From: Thermochromatium tepidum ATCC 43061
Lineage (GTDB): Bacteria; Pseudomonadota; Gammaproteobacteria; Chromatiales; Chromatiaceae
Length of the DNA stretch: 64,000 nt
NCBI RefSeq assembly: GCF_009664085.1
Contig: NZ_CP039268.1
Location: forward strand, 605,501 to 669,500
Direction: 5' to 3'
Shown: piece by piece, positions 22,644 to 30,289 of the stretch
Position numbering within the stretch: position 1 is the stretch's first letter
How the letters are laid out: every line of letters starts with the position of its first letter
Position numbers and translations under genes: made by a program
Notes under the pieces: model-generated
The model's database searches: none
Seen by the model: the letters and a program-made list of their open reading frames with translations, nothing else
What the model was told of the DNA's origin: nothing

Positions 22644-23831
22644 TCACGATGAACCAGACGCTTGGCCGGGAGCGTCCTTGGATAGGCTGGCCGCGACCAC
22701 CAGATCGCCCCAGACGTTGACGGCGGTGATCGGATAGTCGAAGAAACGGTCGACGACCAGATAGAGCGCGAGATACGTCTGGGGCAGTCCCAGCAGATCG
22801 AGCATGAAGGCCATCATGGCGAGGCCGCCGCCTGGGATCCCGGCGGTGCCGGCGGAGGAGGTCATGGTCAGTAGGACGATATAGAGGGCCTGCCATAGGC
22901 TCAGGTCCGACCCCGCCAACTGCGACATGAAGATCAGCAAGATCGACTGATAGAGCGCCGAGCCGTCCATGTTGAGCGTAGCCCCCATCGGTAGGGTCAG
23001 GCTGGTGATGCACTCGGGGACACCGAAGCGCTCCAGCGCCCGTTTTGAGACCGGATAGGTCGCCGAGCTGGAGGCGGTCGAGAGCGCCGTCAGCAGCGGC
23101 TCGCGGCAGGCAAGCACTAGATGCCAGGGGGAACGTCCGGTAAGTCGATAATAGAGCAGAGGCAAGACGACCAGCGCATGGAGTCCCGTGGCCAGGACCA
23201 CGGCCCAAACGAAGGCGTGCAGGCGCAGGATCTCGGCCCAGTCCATGGCGGCGAGACTGGTATAGACCAAGGCGGCGATGCCGACCGGGGCCAGGGTCAG
23301 GATGCCGGCAAGCAGCTGTATCAGGAGTGCGTCGAGCGCGCGTGCGCCGGCGAGCAGGGTGTCGCGTTGGTCGGCCTGCAAGTGGTGCGAGGCGAGCGCC
23401 ACCAGCACAGCCACGACGACGATGTGCAGGATGTTACCCTCGGCCAGCGAGGCGAAGAGGTTGCTCGGGATCAGATTGGTGATCAGGCGCTCCAGGCTGA
23501 AGACCGCGCCATCTGGTGACACAGGTGCCAGTTCGAGCAGACCGACCGGGACGTTCCGCGAGAACGCCAGCCCGATCAGCGTGCCGAGTGTGGCGGCGAT
23601 GCAGGAGGTGATCAGGTAATAGAGCAGGGCCCGTGCGCCGATGTGCCACAGATCGCGCCCGCGCGCGAGCGCGGCATAGATGGAAACCAGGATCAGCGGC
23701 AGGATCAGGAGCTTGAGCAGCGAGAGAAAGATCTGACCGATCCAAGCGACCGTGGGCGCACCCTGGGGCAGCAAGAGCGCCAGCACGATACCGAGCATCA
23801 GACCGCTGGGGATGGAATAGAGCCGGCGCAT
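22644..23831 (-). CDS. Dicarboxylate/amino acid:cation symporter (DAACS, GltP/DctA family)
   Basis: 395 residues from the ATG at 23831; a GTG at 23849 would add six residues. It is a secondary transporter of the inner membrane taking up dicarboxylates or acidic amino acids with protons or sodium. Eight or so hydrophobic segments are visible, as are the hairpin serine motif (ALSTASSSATYPVS), the MDGSALY segment (TLNMDGSALYQSI) and the second hairpin (SSAGTAGIPGGG), all hallmarks of this family. The family's usual NMDGT appears here as NMDGS. The gene follows the murE-type gene after a few bases, so they may be cotranscribed although their functions differ. Confidence 0.88.
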   Translation of the reverse strand: MRRLYSIPSGLMLGIVLALLLPQGAPTVAWIGQIFLSLLKLLILPLILVSIYAALARGRDLWHIGARALLYYLITSCIAATLGTLIGLAFSRNVPVGLLELAPVSPDGAVFSLERLITNLIPSNLFASLAEGNILHIVVVAVLVALASHHLQADQRDTLLAGARALDALLIQLLAGILTLAPVGIAALVYTSLAAMDWAEILRLHAFVWAVVLATGLHALVVLPLLYYRLTGRSPWHLVLACREPLLTALSTASSSATYPVSKRALERFGVPECITSLTLPMGATLNMDGSALYQSILLIFMSQLAGSDLSLWQALYIVLLTMTSSAGTAGIPGGGLAMMAFMLDLLGLPQTYLALYLVVDRFFDYPITAVNVWGDLVVAASLSKDAPGQASGSS

Positions 23832-23855
23832 GGATCGCGTGTGCCTCACTTCAGA

Positions 23856-25307
23856 TCAGGAGGCCGATGTCCAACCGAGCCGGCGTAGATTGGCCTCGAC
23901 CTGTTCTTGATCGCTGTAGGGCGTCTTGTGTCCATCGCGATCGATATAGCGCTCATGGCCCTTGCCGGCGATGACTGCGACCCAGGGCTCAGACGCCGGG
24001 CGGGCGGCGAGCCGGTCGAACAGACGGGCGATGGCCTGGGCGCGGTCGACGACGACGCTGGGGTCCAGTCCCTCGGGAATGCCGATCAGGATGTCCTCGA
24101 TGATGCGCTCGGGCGACTCGTGACGCGGGTTGTCGGAGGTGACGATGATCACATCCGAGTGGCGGGCGACCGCAGCGCCCATCAGCGGACGTTTGGAGCG
24201 GTCGCGATCGCCACCACAGCCGAAGAGCGTAGCGATGTGTGCACCAGGGAAGCCGGCGCGGATGGCACCGAGGAGGGTATCGAGTGCATCCGGGGTATGG
24301 GCGAAGTCGATGACGATGGTGCGATTGCCATGGACATAGCAGTCAAAGCGTCCAGGGACCGGCTGGAGATGGCGCCACTCATCGCCCGTACCGCCACCGA
24401 GTTCAGACTTGGCGAGGGCGTGCGCCAAGGCATAGTTGGCGCGATTGTGGGAAAGGGCCAAGAATGGCTTGGCCGCGATCGCCTCGGGCGGGAGACGGGC
24501 CGGTTTAAGCACCTCGACCGGAACCGCTGTCTGACCACGCGCGGCGAGCCGGTCGGCCACGGTCTGACTGGTGCAGTAAAGCCGTCCGCCGGGTTGGATC
24601 TGCTCGATCAGGCGTGCCTTGGCCCTGAAATAGCTCTCCTCGTCGCGGTGATAATCGAGATGGTCCTGGGTGAAATTGGTCCAGCCGCCATCCTGGAACG
24701 CGATCCCCGCGACCCGCCCCTGGTCGAGCGCATGACTGCTGACCTCCATCGCGACCACCTCGGCGCGTCCTCGATAGTCATAGAGGAGTCGGCGTAGCTC
24801 GATCAGCGGCGGTGAGGTGAAACCGGTCTCGAGCTGGCGCACGCCGTCGAGAAAGACGCCGAGCGTACCGATCGAGAGCACGCGCCGTCCATGGTCGGCG
24901 AGGATGGACTCTAGATACTTCAGGGTTGTTGTCTTGCCGTTGGTCCCCGTGATCCCGATGAAGCGGAACGCGCCAGGGGGGAGCGGATAGACGACATCGC
25001 AGAAACGGCGCACGACCTCGGCCCAGTCGTTGGGAGGCGTGACATAGAGCCCGACCCCGGGCAGCTGGTCGAAGCAATCGAGCGGACGATTGGTGACAAG
25101 GGCGGCAAAACGGCGCCCGGCGAAATAGCGCTGATAGATCTCAGCGTCGGTCAGACCGTCGGCGAAGCGCTGGAAGAAGAGGATAGAGCCATGGTCGCAG
25201 GCATCGGCGCGCCACTGGATGTTGGTCGGGCGTAGCGCCTCAGGCAGGGGTCGGCTCCAGGCGAAGCTGGTGTTGGCGAGCAGATGGGCGAGTGCGTCGG
25301 TGAGCAT
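23856..25307 (-). CDS. murE: Mur ligase, UDP-N-acetylmuramoyl-tripeptide synthetase type (MurE-like)
   Basis: 483 residues from the ATG at 25307; the frame is open to a TTG at 25355. The ATP-binding loop ITGTNGKTTT (about residue 120) and the central-domain sequences AMEVSSHALDQGR and NFTQDHLDYH are typical Mur ligase motifs. VIDFAHTPDAL and the C-terminal SDNPRHESP follow; DNPR is the signature of enzymes adding meso-diaminopimelate rather than lysine. The N-terminal UDP-binding domain is more divergent than usual, and the gene is not in a mur/fts cluster. It may be the sole MurE, a paralogue, or a ligase for a related substrate. It is divergent from the Hsp20-like gene. Confidence 0.75.
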   Translation of the reverse strand: MLTDALAHLLANTSFAWSRPLPEALRPTNIQWRADACDHGSILFFQRFADGLTDAEIYQRYFAGRRFAALVTNRPLDCFDQLPGVGLYVTPPNDWAEVVRRFCDVVYPLPPGAFRFIGITGTNGKTTTLKYLESILADHGRRVLSIGTLGVFLDGVRQLETGFTSPPLIELRRLLYDYRGRAEVVAMEVSSHALDQGRVAGIAFQDGGWTNFTQDHLDYHRDEESYFRAKARLIEQIQPGGRLYCTSQTVADRLAARGQTAVPVEVLKPARLPPEAIAAKPFLALSHNRANYALAHALAKSELGGGTGDEWRHLQPVPGRFDCYVHGNRTIVIDFAHTPDALDTLLGAIRAGFPGAHIATLFGCGGDRDRSKRPLMGAAVARHSDVIIVTSDNPRHESPERIIEDILIGIPEGLDPSVVVDRAQAIARLFDRLAARPASEPWVAVIAGKGHERYIDRDGHKTPYSDQEQVEANLRRLGWTSAS

Positions 25308-25428
25308 GTCGGGGCCGCTGTTCGGGTCACGAGGAGGTGGCGAATTTTGGCGCAACTCGCCTTATACTGGCAGCGTGGACCGTCCGTCCATCTTCAATTT
25401 TTGTGAACCTCGAATCTGGGAGTCCATC

Positions 25429-26046
25429 ATGCGTCGCATCACCATTACCGCCGCGGCCCTCTCTGTCTTCCTGCCGCACCTGGTCTCGGCTCAGACCTGG
25501 ATGGCCCCGGGTCCCTATGCCGGTCGTCCCGGAGTCTATGGGCCCCCAGTCCCGCTCGCCCCCTGGTCGATGCCCGAAAAGGGCGATCGCGATCAGCCGG
25601 CGTTTCCTTATGCAGCCCCCGGGATGCCAGCGCCGCCTCCCGGATTCGAATCAGCGCCCTGGCCGTCCACACCCGACTTCGGACGCCTGGAACAGCGCGA
25701 ACGCCCAAGCTGGCCGCGCCTGACCCTCTCGCGCCGCGCCACGGATGACGCCTATCTGATCGAGATCCAGCTCCAGGATCTCAAGCCCGATCAGGTCGAG
25801 ATCCGTCCCGTCGGGCGCGGACTGGTCATCACCCATGACGCCTTGGTACGCTCCACCCAGAGCGAGCCCCTGCCCGGTGGCGAGGGCTATCAGAGCCGTT
25901 ACAGCCTCTCGCGCGACACCAGCACGCGACGCCTGAGTCTGCCGCCGGATGCCGATCTGGCCGGCATGACGCGCGAGGTCAAGGATGGAGGCATCCTGAT
26001 CCGCGTGCCCAGGGTCGCCGATGTCTGGCGCGGCGGGCGTTGGTGA
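25429..26046 (+). CDS. Exported Hsp20/alpha-crystallin-like protein
   Basis: 205 residues from the ATG at 25429, chosen because it opens a clear signal peptide (MRRITITAAALSVFLPHLVSA, cut before QTW). A proline- and glycine-rich segment of about 75 residues follows. The C-terminal ~105 residues resemble an alpha-crystallin domain: AYLIEIQLQDLKPDQVEIRPVGRGLVIT, RYSLSRDTSTRRLSLPPDADL, and VKDGGILIRVPR with the final I-x-V type motif. Small heat-shock proteins are usually cytoplasmic, so an exported form may protect envelope proteins. Its stop overlaps the start of the next gene. Confidence 0.75.
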   Translation: MRRITITAAALSVFLPHLVSAQTWMAPGPYAGRPGVYGPPVPLAPWSMPEKGDRDQPAFPYAAPGMPAPPPGFESAPWPSTPDFGRLEQRERPSWPRLTLSRRATDDAYLIEIQLQDLKPDQVEIRPVGRGLVITHDALVRSTQSEPLPGGEGYQSRYSLSRDTSTRRLSLPPDADLAGMTREVKDGGILIRVPRVADVWRGGRW

Positions 26047-26489
26047 GCCAGGGGATGCGCTTCGCGACCCCACAAGACGTCGAGGATGCCTACTATGATG
26101 CCCTCGAGGCCGGTGATGCCGAGGCCATGTCCTCGGTCTGGGCCGACTCGGACGCGATCTTCTGCCTGCTGCCGATGATGCCCTTGGCTGTCGGTGAGCA
26201 GGTGGGGCGTCTGTGGCGCATCCTCTTCGAGCAGGGGCGGGGCTTCGATCTCGAGGTCCGGCATCTGCTTTGGATCGAAGAGGGCGATCTGGCGGTCCAT
26301 CTGGTCGAGGAACGCCCGCAGATCCAGGCTGATCAGTTCCAGCCCGGTGTGCCACTGCCGCCGCCGCTCTATGCCACCCATGTCTTTCGGCGCGCGGCGG
26401 ATGGCTGGCGGCTCCTGGTCCATCAAAGCTCGCCGACCCCGCCTCCGCCACCTAGGGTCCCCTCGGCGGGGCGAACGGCCCTGGCCTGA
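26043..26489 (+). CDS. Small NTF2-like (SnoaL/DUF4440-type) protein
   Basis: 148 residues from the GTG at 26043, whose GTGA overlaps the previous stop; TTG at 26040 and ATG at 26055 are alternatives. TPQDVEDAYYDALEAGDAEAMSSVWADSD at the N-terminus and VFRRAADGWRLLVHQSSPTP at the C-terminus are typical of the cone-shaped NTF2-like fold. No signal peptide is seen, so the protein should be cytoplasmic. The coupling to the exported Hsp20-like gene is notable, but no catalytic residues can be assigned. Function unknown. Confidence 0.75.
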   Translation: MSQGMRFATPQDVEDAYYDALEAGDAEAMSSVWADSDAIFCLLPMMPLAVGEQVGRLWRILFEQGRGFDLEVRHLLWIEEGDLAVHLVEERPQIQADQFQPGVPLPPPLYATHVFRRAADGWRLLVHQSSPTPPPPPRVPSAGRTALA

Positions 26490-26562
26490 ATGCCCCTCTC
26501 CCGCGTGGAGCGAGGATTCCTGAGGCGTGCTTGCTTGCGAACTCTGTGGCCTGAGACTCATC

Positions 26563-27909
26563 ATGCACCCCAGACGGCGCGTCCAGCTCCTTGCACTCGG
26601 CTGCCGGCTCAACGAGGCCGAGCTCGAGTCCTGGGCGCGTGGTTTCGAGGCGCGAGGATTCAGGATCGTCGAGGATGAGACGGCTCCGACCGAGCTGATC
26701 GTGGTCAATACCTGTGCCGTCACGGGCGAGGCGGTGCGCAAGTCGCGCCAGATCCTGAGACGGGTCCGGCGTCATCATCCCCGTGCACGTCTGATCGTCA
26801 GCGGCTGCCTGGTCTCGCTCGAGGACCAGGGACTTGCGACGGCAGGGCTGCACCCAGACCTCATCGTCGTCAATCGCGACAAGGATCGCCTGGTCGAGCT
26901 CGCACTCATTGCACTGGGGTATGACCCGGATCCACTTAGCCCAGAGGCGAGCGCTGGATCGGATCCGGCAGCACCGCTCGTTGCGCGCGGACGCCAGCGG
27001 GCCTTCGTCAAGGTCCAGGACGGGTGTCGCCACCAGTGCACCTTCTGTATCCCCACCTGGGCACGCGGCCCGGAACGCAGCCGTCCGCTGCCGGATATCC
27101 TGCGCGAGGTCGCGCGCCTCCAGGACGCCGGCATCCACGAGGTGGTCCTGACCGGCGTACACCTCGGTGGGTACGGCTCGGATCTGGGGACCGATCTTGT
27201 CACCCTGATCGAGCGGCTTTTGCACGAGACGGGTATCCCGCGTCTGCGTCTCGGCTCGCTGGAGCCCTGGGATCTCCCCGAGCGCTTCTGGTCGCTGTTC
27301 GCCGATCCACGCCTGATGCCCCATCTGCATTTGCCGCTCCAGAGCGGCTCGGACCGCGTGCTCAGACGCATGGCGCGCCGGTACAGGCGCGCCGACTATA
27401 TCCGCCTGGTCGAGCGGGCGCGGGCGGCGATCCCGGATCTCAACCTCACCACCGATATCATCGTCGGCTTTCCAGGCGAGACCCAGGACGACTGGCATCA
27501 GACGCTCGAACTGGCCGAGTCCCTGGGGTTCGGACACATCCATGTCTTCGGCTATTCGCCGCGCCCTGGGACCGTGGCGGCCGGTTTCGACCACCCGGTG
27601 GACGCGCGCACGCGCCAGTTGCGCAGCGAGGCGCTCGAGGCCGTGGCACGCCGCTCGCGGTTGCAGGTGCTGCGCGCCCAGATCGGTAAGACGGTGACCC
27701 TGCTGCAGGAACGTCCGACCGAGACGGCGGGTGGACGGCCCAGATCTGGCTATACACCCAACTATCTGCCAGTGCATGTACGTTCAGCCCAGCAGATCGC
27801 AGAGGGTCAGCTGATCGAGGTGCGGGTCACTGGGCTCGACGAGGCAGCCGCCATGCTGCTCGCCGAACCCACGGACTTGGCGCCGTTGGCACCAAGGGTT
27901 CAGGCGTAG
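26563..27909 (+). CDS. mtaB: tRNA (N6-L-threonylcarbamoyladenosine(37)-C2)-methylthiotransferase MtaB
   Basis: 448 residues from the ATG at 26563; an upstream TTG would add a non-homologous extension. This radical SAM enzyme makes ms2t6A at position 37 of ANN-decoding tRNAs. The N-terminal UPF0004 domain has cysteines in LLALGCRLNEAE, VVNTCAVTGEA and VSGCLV for the second cluster. The radical SAM domain has CRHQCTFC (C-x3-C-x2-C) at about residues 157-164, then the usual LTGVHLGGYGSD and TTDIIVGFPGET motifs, and a C-terminal TRAM domain (LQERPTETAGGRPRSGYTPNYLPV). After the third cluster cysteine it reads IPTWARG rather than the common IPYARG. It converges on the small proline-rich gene, overlapping it by 10 bases. 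Confidence 0.9.
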   Translation: MHPRRRVQLLALGCRLNEAELESWARGFEARGFRIVEDETAPTELIVVNTCAVTGEAVRKSRQILRRVRRHHPRARLIVSGCLVSLEDQGLATAGLHPDLIVVNRDKDRLVELALIALGYDPDPLSPEASAGSDPAAPLVARGRQRAFVKVQDGCRHQCTFCIPTWARGPERSRPLPDILREVARLQDAGIHEVVLTGVHLGGYGSDLGTDLVTLIERLLHETGIPRLRLGSLEPWDLPERFWSLFADPRLMPHLHLPLQSGSDRVLRRMARRYRRADYIRLVERARAAIPDLNLTTDIIVGFPGETQDDWHQTLELAESLGFGHIHVFGYSPRPGTVAAGFDHPVDARTRQLRSEALEAVARRSRLQVLRAQIGKTVTLLQERPTETAGGRPRSGYTPNYLPVHVRSAQQIAEGQLIEVRVTGLDEAAAMLLAEPTDLAPLAPRVQA

Positions 27910-28127
27910 AGGTCGACACCGCCCGGGGTGTGGGGCGAGGGTGTCGCCCTGTTGCTGTCTTCGACCCCAGTGGCGCTTGGGGTCTGACCCTGGGGCCCGG
28001 ACGGGGCTGGAGGCGGCTGGGGTTCGGGTGGCGGCCGGCGGTTTTCGATGTTGCCACCAGGCGGTGGGATCGGCTCCGGCGGCGGACTGGGTTTCATCGG
28101 TTGGATATGGACTGAGCCGATTTCCAT
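27900..28127 (-). CDS. Small proline-rich protein of unknown function (75 residues)
   Basis: The ATG at 28127 is preceded by a strong ribosome-binding site (AGAGGTGTGTC), the best reason to call it a gene. The product starts MEIGSVHIQPMKPSPPPEP, continues with a proline-, glutamate- and asparagine-rich middle, and ends TPGGVDLYA. It has no signal peptide and no membrane segment. The middle looks disordered while the two ends look like short conserved motifs. I do not recognise it. The GVDLYA ending is reminiscent of C-termini of some flagellar or motility proteins, but this is only a resemblance. Its 3' end overlaps mtaB by 10 bases. Confidence 0.6.
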   Translation of the reverse strand: MEIGSVHIQPMKPSPPPEPIPPPGGNIENRRPPPEPQPPPAPSGPQGQTPSATGVEDSNRATPSPHTPGGVDLYA

Positions 28128-28338
28128 GACACACCTCTTTTGTGTGCAGTAGGTTGGCTGGGATCCCTGGTTCAAGCATAGGCCTTTTCGAGGATGATGG
28201 TGTGCATCTCGATGCATTATCCTGCTTGACCCGCCTGCACGCGGCGCACGGTCAGGCGCGCAGACGGCGCAGCCGTTCTAGAATGTCTCTGCCGCCGAAA
28301 CCCAGGATATCAATTGGCTGCACGCGCGCACGAAGTAC
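28128..28338. other. Intergenic region between the proline-rich gene and the tRNA-Ser promoter
   Basis: About 210 bases with no supported gene. It must hold the promoter of the small minus-strand gene, but I could not pick out a convincing one. Confidence 0.4.
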
Positions 28339-28367
28339 TTGGGGCGTCGTGAGCCATGCGCTATGAT
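28339..28367 (+). promoter_or_regulatory. Predicted sigma-70 promoter of tRNA-Ser
   Basis: TTGGGG (28339-28344), a 17-base spacer, and TATGAT (28362-28367) are followed by a GC-rich stretch, as is common for stable RNA genes. Transcription would start about 28374, some 40 bases before the mature tRNA. Confidence 0.5.
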
Positions 28368-28412
28368 TGTTGCCCCGCATTCCAGAGGCGCTCGTTGAGC
28401 GCCCCGTCCTTC

Positions 28413-28500
28413 GGAGAGGTGGCTGAGCGGTCGAAAGCGGCGGTCTTGAAAACCGTTGACTCGAAAGGGTCCGGGGGTTCGAATCCCTCCCTCTCCGCCA
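28413..28500 (+). tRNA. tRNA-Ser (anticodon UGA)
   Basis: 88 bases, including an encoded CCA end. The acceptor stem pairs GGAGAGG with CCTCTCC, the anticodon loop is TCTTGAAAA, and there is a long variable arm typical of serine tRNAs. The T arm reads GGGGGTTCGAATCCCTC. It decodes UCA and related serine codons. Confidence 0.97.
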
Positions 28501-28516
28501 TCTTGCCTTATTGCGC

Positions 28517-28561
28517 TTCACCCGCAAGGGTGGGGTGAAACCGACCCTGCTGAAGCAGGGT
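28517..28561 (+). terminator. Two hairpins downstream of tRNA-Ser, possible terminator or processing site
   Basis: TTCACCC (28517-28523) pairs with GGGTGAA (28533-28539), and ACCCTGCT (28544-28551) pairs with AGCAGGGT (28554-28561). Neither is followed by a clear run of T, so classic intrinsic termination is uncertain. Confidence 0.35.
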
Positions 28562-28614
28562 GTCAGCGTTGTTCTTGCTTGAGCAGGTAGGAGTCAGTTT
28601 GGCCTGATGAAACA

Positions 28615-28634
28615 GCTTGGATCTTCACCCAAGC
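28615..28634 (-). terminator. Weak hairpin downstream of tRNA-Glu
   Basis: On the minus strand GCTTGG pairs with CCAAGC across an eight-base loop, followed by TGTTT. It lies about 10-30 bases beyond the tRNA-Glu 3' end, where a terminator is expected. The stem is short. Confidence 0.3.
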
Positions 28635-28644
28635 CCTCGTCGGA

Positions 28645-28720
28645 TGGCGTCCCCACGGGGGTTCGAACCCCGGTTACCGCCGTGAAAGGGCGGTGTCCTA
28701 GGCCTCTAGACGATGGGGAC
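28645..28720 (-). tRNA. tRNA-Glu (anticodon UUC)
   Basis: 76 bases with an encoded CCA end. GTCCCCA pairs with TGGGGAC, the anticodon stem-loop is CCGCCCTTTCACGGCGG with anticodon TTC, and the T arm is CCGGGGTTCGAACCCCCG. It lies downstream of tRNA-Ala on the same strand, 59 bases apart, and is probably cotranscribed. Confidence 0.97.
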
Positions 28721-28779
28721 AGTGATCTTTGCAGATTCGACGATACAGACAGCCTCGCCGAACCCTAGGTTGTTGAATT

Positions 28780-28855
28780 TGGTGGAGCCAGGCGGGATCG
28801 AACCGCCGACCTCAACACTGCCAGTGTTGCGCTCTCCCAGCTGAGCTATGGCCCC
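28780..28855 (-). tRNA. tRNA-Ala (anticodon GGC)
   Basis: 76 bases with an encoded CCA end. GGGGCCA pairs with TGGCTCC (one G-T pair), the anticodon loop is CTGGCAG with anticodon GGC, and the T arm is GGCGGTTCGATCCCGCC. It is the first gene after a strong promoter. Confidence 0.97.
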
Positions 28856-28873
28856 AATGACTTGAGAGCGCAA

Positions 28874-28902
28874 ATCTTATAGAGACCCGTTTGGCTTGTC
28901 CA
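28874..28902 (-). promoter_or_regulatory. Predicted strong promoter of the tRNA-Ala/tRNA-Glu unit
   Basis: On the minus strand, TGGACA (28902-28897) and TAAGAT (28879-28874) are separated by 17 bases. An A/T-rich stretch (AAAAATGTAAAAAATAC) directly upstream looks like an UP element, and the discriminator is followed by GCGC. This is the architecture of stable-RNA promoters under growth-rate control. Confidence 0.6.
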
Positions 28903-29023
28903 GTATTTTTTACATTTTTGGCAAACTCCAGTCCCGTCTCGGCTTTTGGGGTGTCGGTGGGCTTGCGCCCTCCTGGTATATTCGTTATCGATACACGATC
29001 GTCTTTGAGAGGTTAAACCCGGC

Positions 29024-29911
29024 ATGATGCGTATTCTGTTATTCCTGGCCACCAATGTCGCGGTGCTGATCGTGATCAGCATCGTCTTCCGTCTGCTTGG
29101 GATCGATGACCTGCTGCTTCAGAGCGGCGGCCCCGACATGGGTGCGCTCCTCGTCATGGCCGCCATCATCGGCTTCAGCGGCTCGCTGATCTCGTTGTTC
29201 TTGTCCAAGACGATGGCCAAGCACGGGATGGGCGTCTATGTCATCGAGCGTCCGTCCAATCGCTTGGAACACTGGCTGGTCGAGACGGTCGCGCACCAGG
29301 CCGAACAGGCCGGAATCGGCATGCCCGAGGTCGGGATCTTCGACTCGCCTGACCCCAACGCCTTCGCCACCGGCTGGAATCGCGATGCCGCCCTGGTGGC
29401 CGTCAGCACTGGTCTCTTGCAGCAGATGAGCGAGGGCGAGGTCGAGGCGGTCATCGGGCATGAGATCAGCCATGTGGCCAACGGCGACATGGTGACGCTC
29501 GCGCTCATCCAGGGTGTGGTCAATACCTTCGTGGTCTTCCTATCGCGGATCGTCGGTCATGTGGTCGACCGCGTGATCCTGAAGAACGAGCGGGGCTATG
29601 GGGTGGGCTACTTCCTGGCCTCGATCGTCGCTGAGCTGATGCTCTCGATCCTCGCCACCCTGATCGTGATGTGGTTCTCGCGCTATCGCGAGTATCGGGC
29701 CGATGCCGGCGGGGCGAGCCTGACCAGCCGGCGTCAGATGATCGCCGCCCTGCGGGCGCTCCAGCGGGTGCATGCGCCCCAGGACCTTCCGGCCCGCGAG
29801 TTTGCGGCCTTCGGCATCTCGGGGCAGATCGGCGAGGGCTTCATGGCGCTCTTCCGGAGCCATCCGCCACTGGAAAAGCGGATCGCGGCGCTGGAGCAGG
29901 CGTCGTACTGA
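29024..29911 (+). CDS. htpX: Membrane protease HtpX (M48 family)
   Basis: 295 residues, the usual size. It is an inner-membrane zinc metalloprotease in quality control of membrane proteins. Two N-terminal membrane helices (about 4-24 and 38-60) precede the active-site motif HEISH at 146-150. Two more hydrophobic segments follow (VVNTFVVFLSRIVGHVV and FLASIVAELMLSILATLIV), and then EYRADAGGA, which carries the third zinc ligand. The start MMRILLFLATN is typical of the family. AGAGG lies upstream of the ATG. It is convergent with dgkA, six bases between the two stops. In other bacteria htpX is stress-induced; I cannot confirm a heat-shock promoter here. Confidence 0.95.
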   Translation: MMRILLFLATNVAVLIVISIVFRLLGIDDLLLQSGGPDMGALLVMAAIIGFSGSLISLFLSKTMAKHGMGVYVIERPSNRLEHWLVETVAHQAEQAGIGMPEVGIFDSPDPNAFATGWNRDAALVAVSTGLLQQMSEGEVEAVIGHEISHVANGDMVTLALIQGVVNTFVVFLSRIVGHVVDRVILKNERGYGVGYFLASIVAELMLSILATLIVMWFSRYREYRADAGGASLTSRRQMIAALRALQRVHAPQDLPAREFAAFGISGQIGEGFMALFRSHPPLEKRIAALEQASY

Positions 29912-29917
29912 TCGGGC

Positions 29918-30289
29918 TTACAGCCACTTGGGCAGCAGGATCAGCGTCCAGATGACCAGACAGAAGGCGATGCTGGAGAAGACAGCTGCCGAGGCGATGT
30001 CCTTGGCGCGCCCGGAGAGCTCGTGACGCTCCAGCCCGACCCGATCGACATTGGCCTCGATGGCCGAGTTGAGCAGCTCGACGATCGGCACGATCAGCAG
30101 ACTGCCGACCAAGAGGGCACGCTCAACTGGGGTCTCACCGAGCCAGAGCCCGAGCGGGATGAGCGGGATCAGCAGAAAGACCTCCTGCCGAAAGGCCTCC
30201 TCGAGCTCAAAGCAGGCCTTAAGTCCCTTCATCGAATAGCCGAAGGCATAGATGACGCGCCGCCAACCGCGCACGTTTTGATTAGCCAT
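29918..30289 (-). CDS. dgkA: Diacylglycerol kinase (prokaryotic type)
   Basis: 123 residues with three membrane helices, the normal form of this small inner-membrane enzyme that recycles diacylglycerol to phosphatidate. The family signature is clear: [33 protein letters not shown], with the catalytic glutamate in NSAIEA. Its ATG overlaps the stop of gcvPB by eight bases (ATGGCTAA), so it appears to be the last gene of the glycine-cleavage operon although its function is unrelated. Diacylglycerol is released when periplasmic glucans or phospholipids are modified. Confidence 0.94.
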   Translation of the reverse strand: MANQNVRGWRRVIYAFGYSMKGLKACFELEEAFRQEVFLLIPLIPLGLWLGETPVERALLVGSLLIVPIVELLNSAIEANVDRVGLERHELSGRAKDIASAAVFSSIAFCLVIWTLILLPKWL

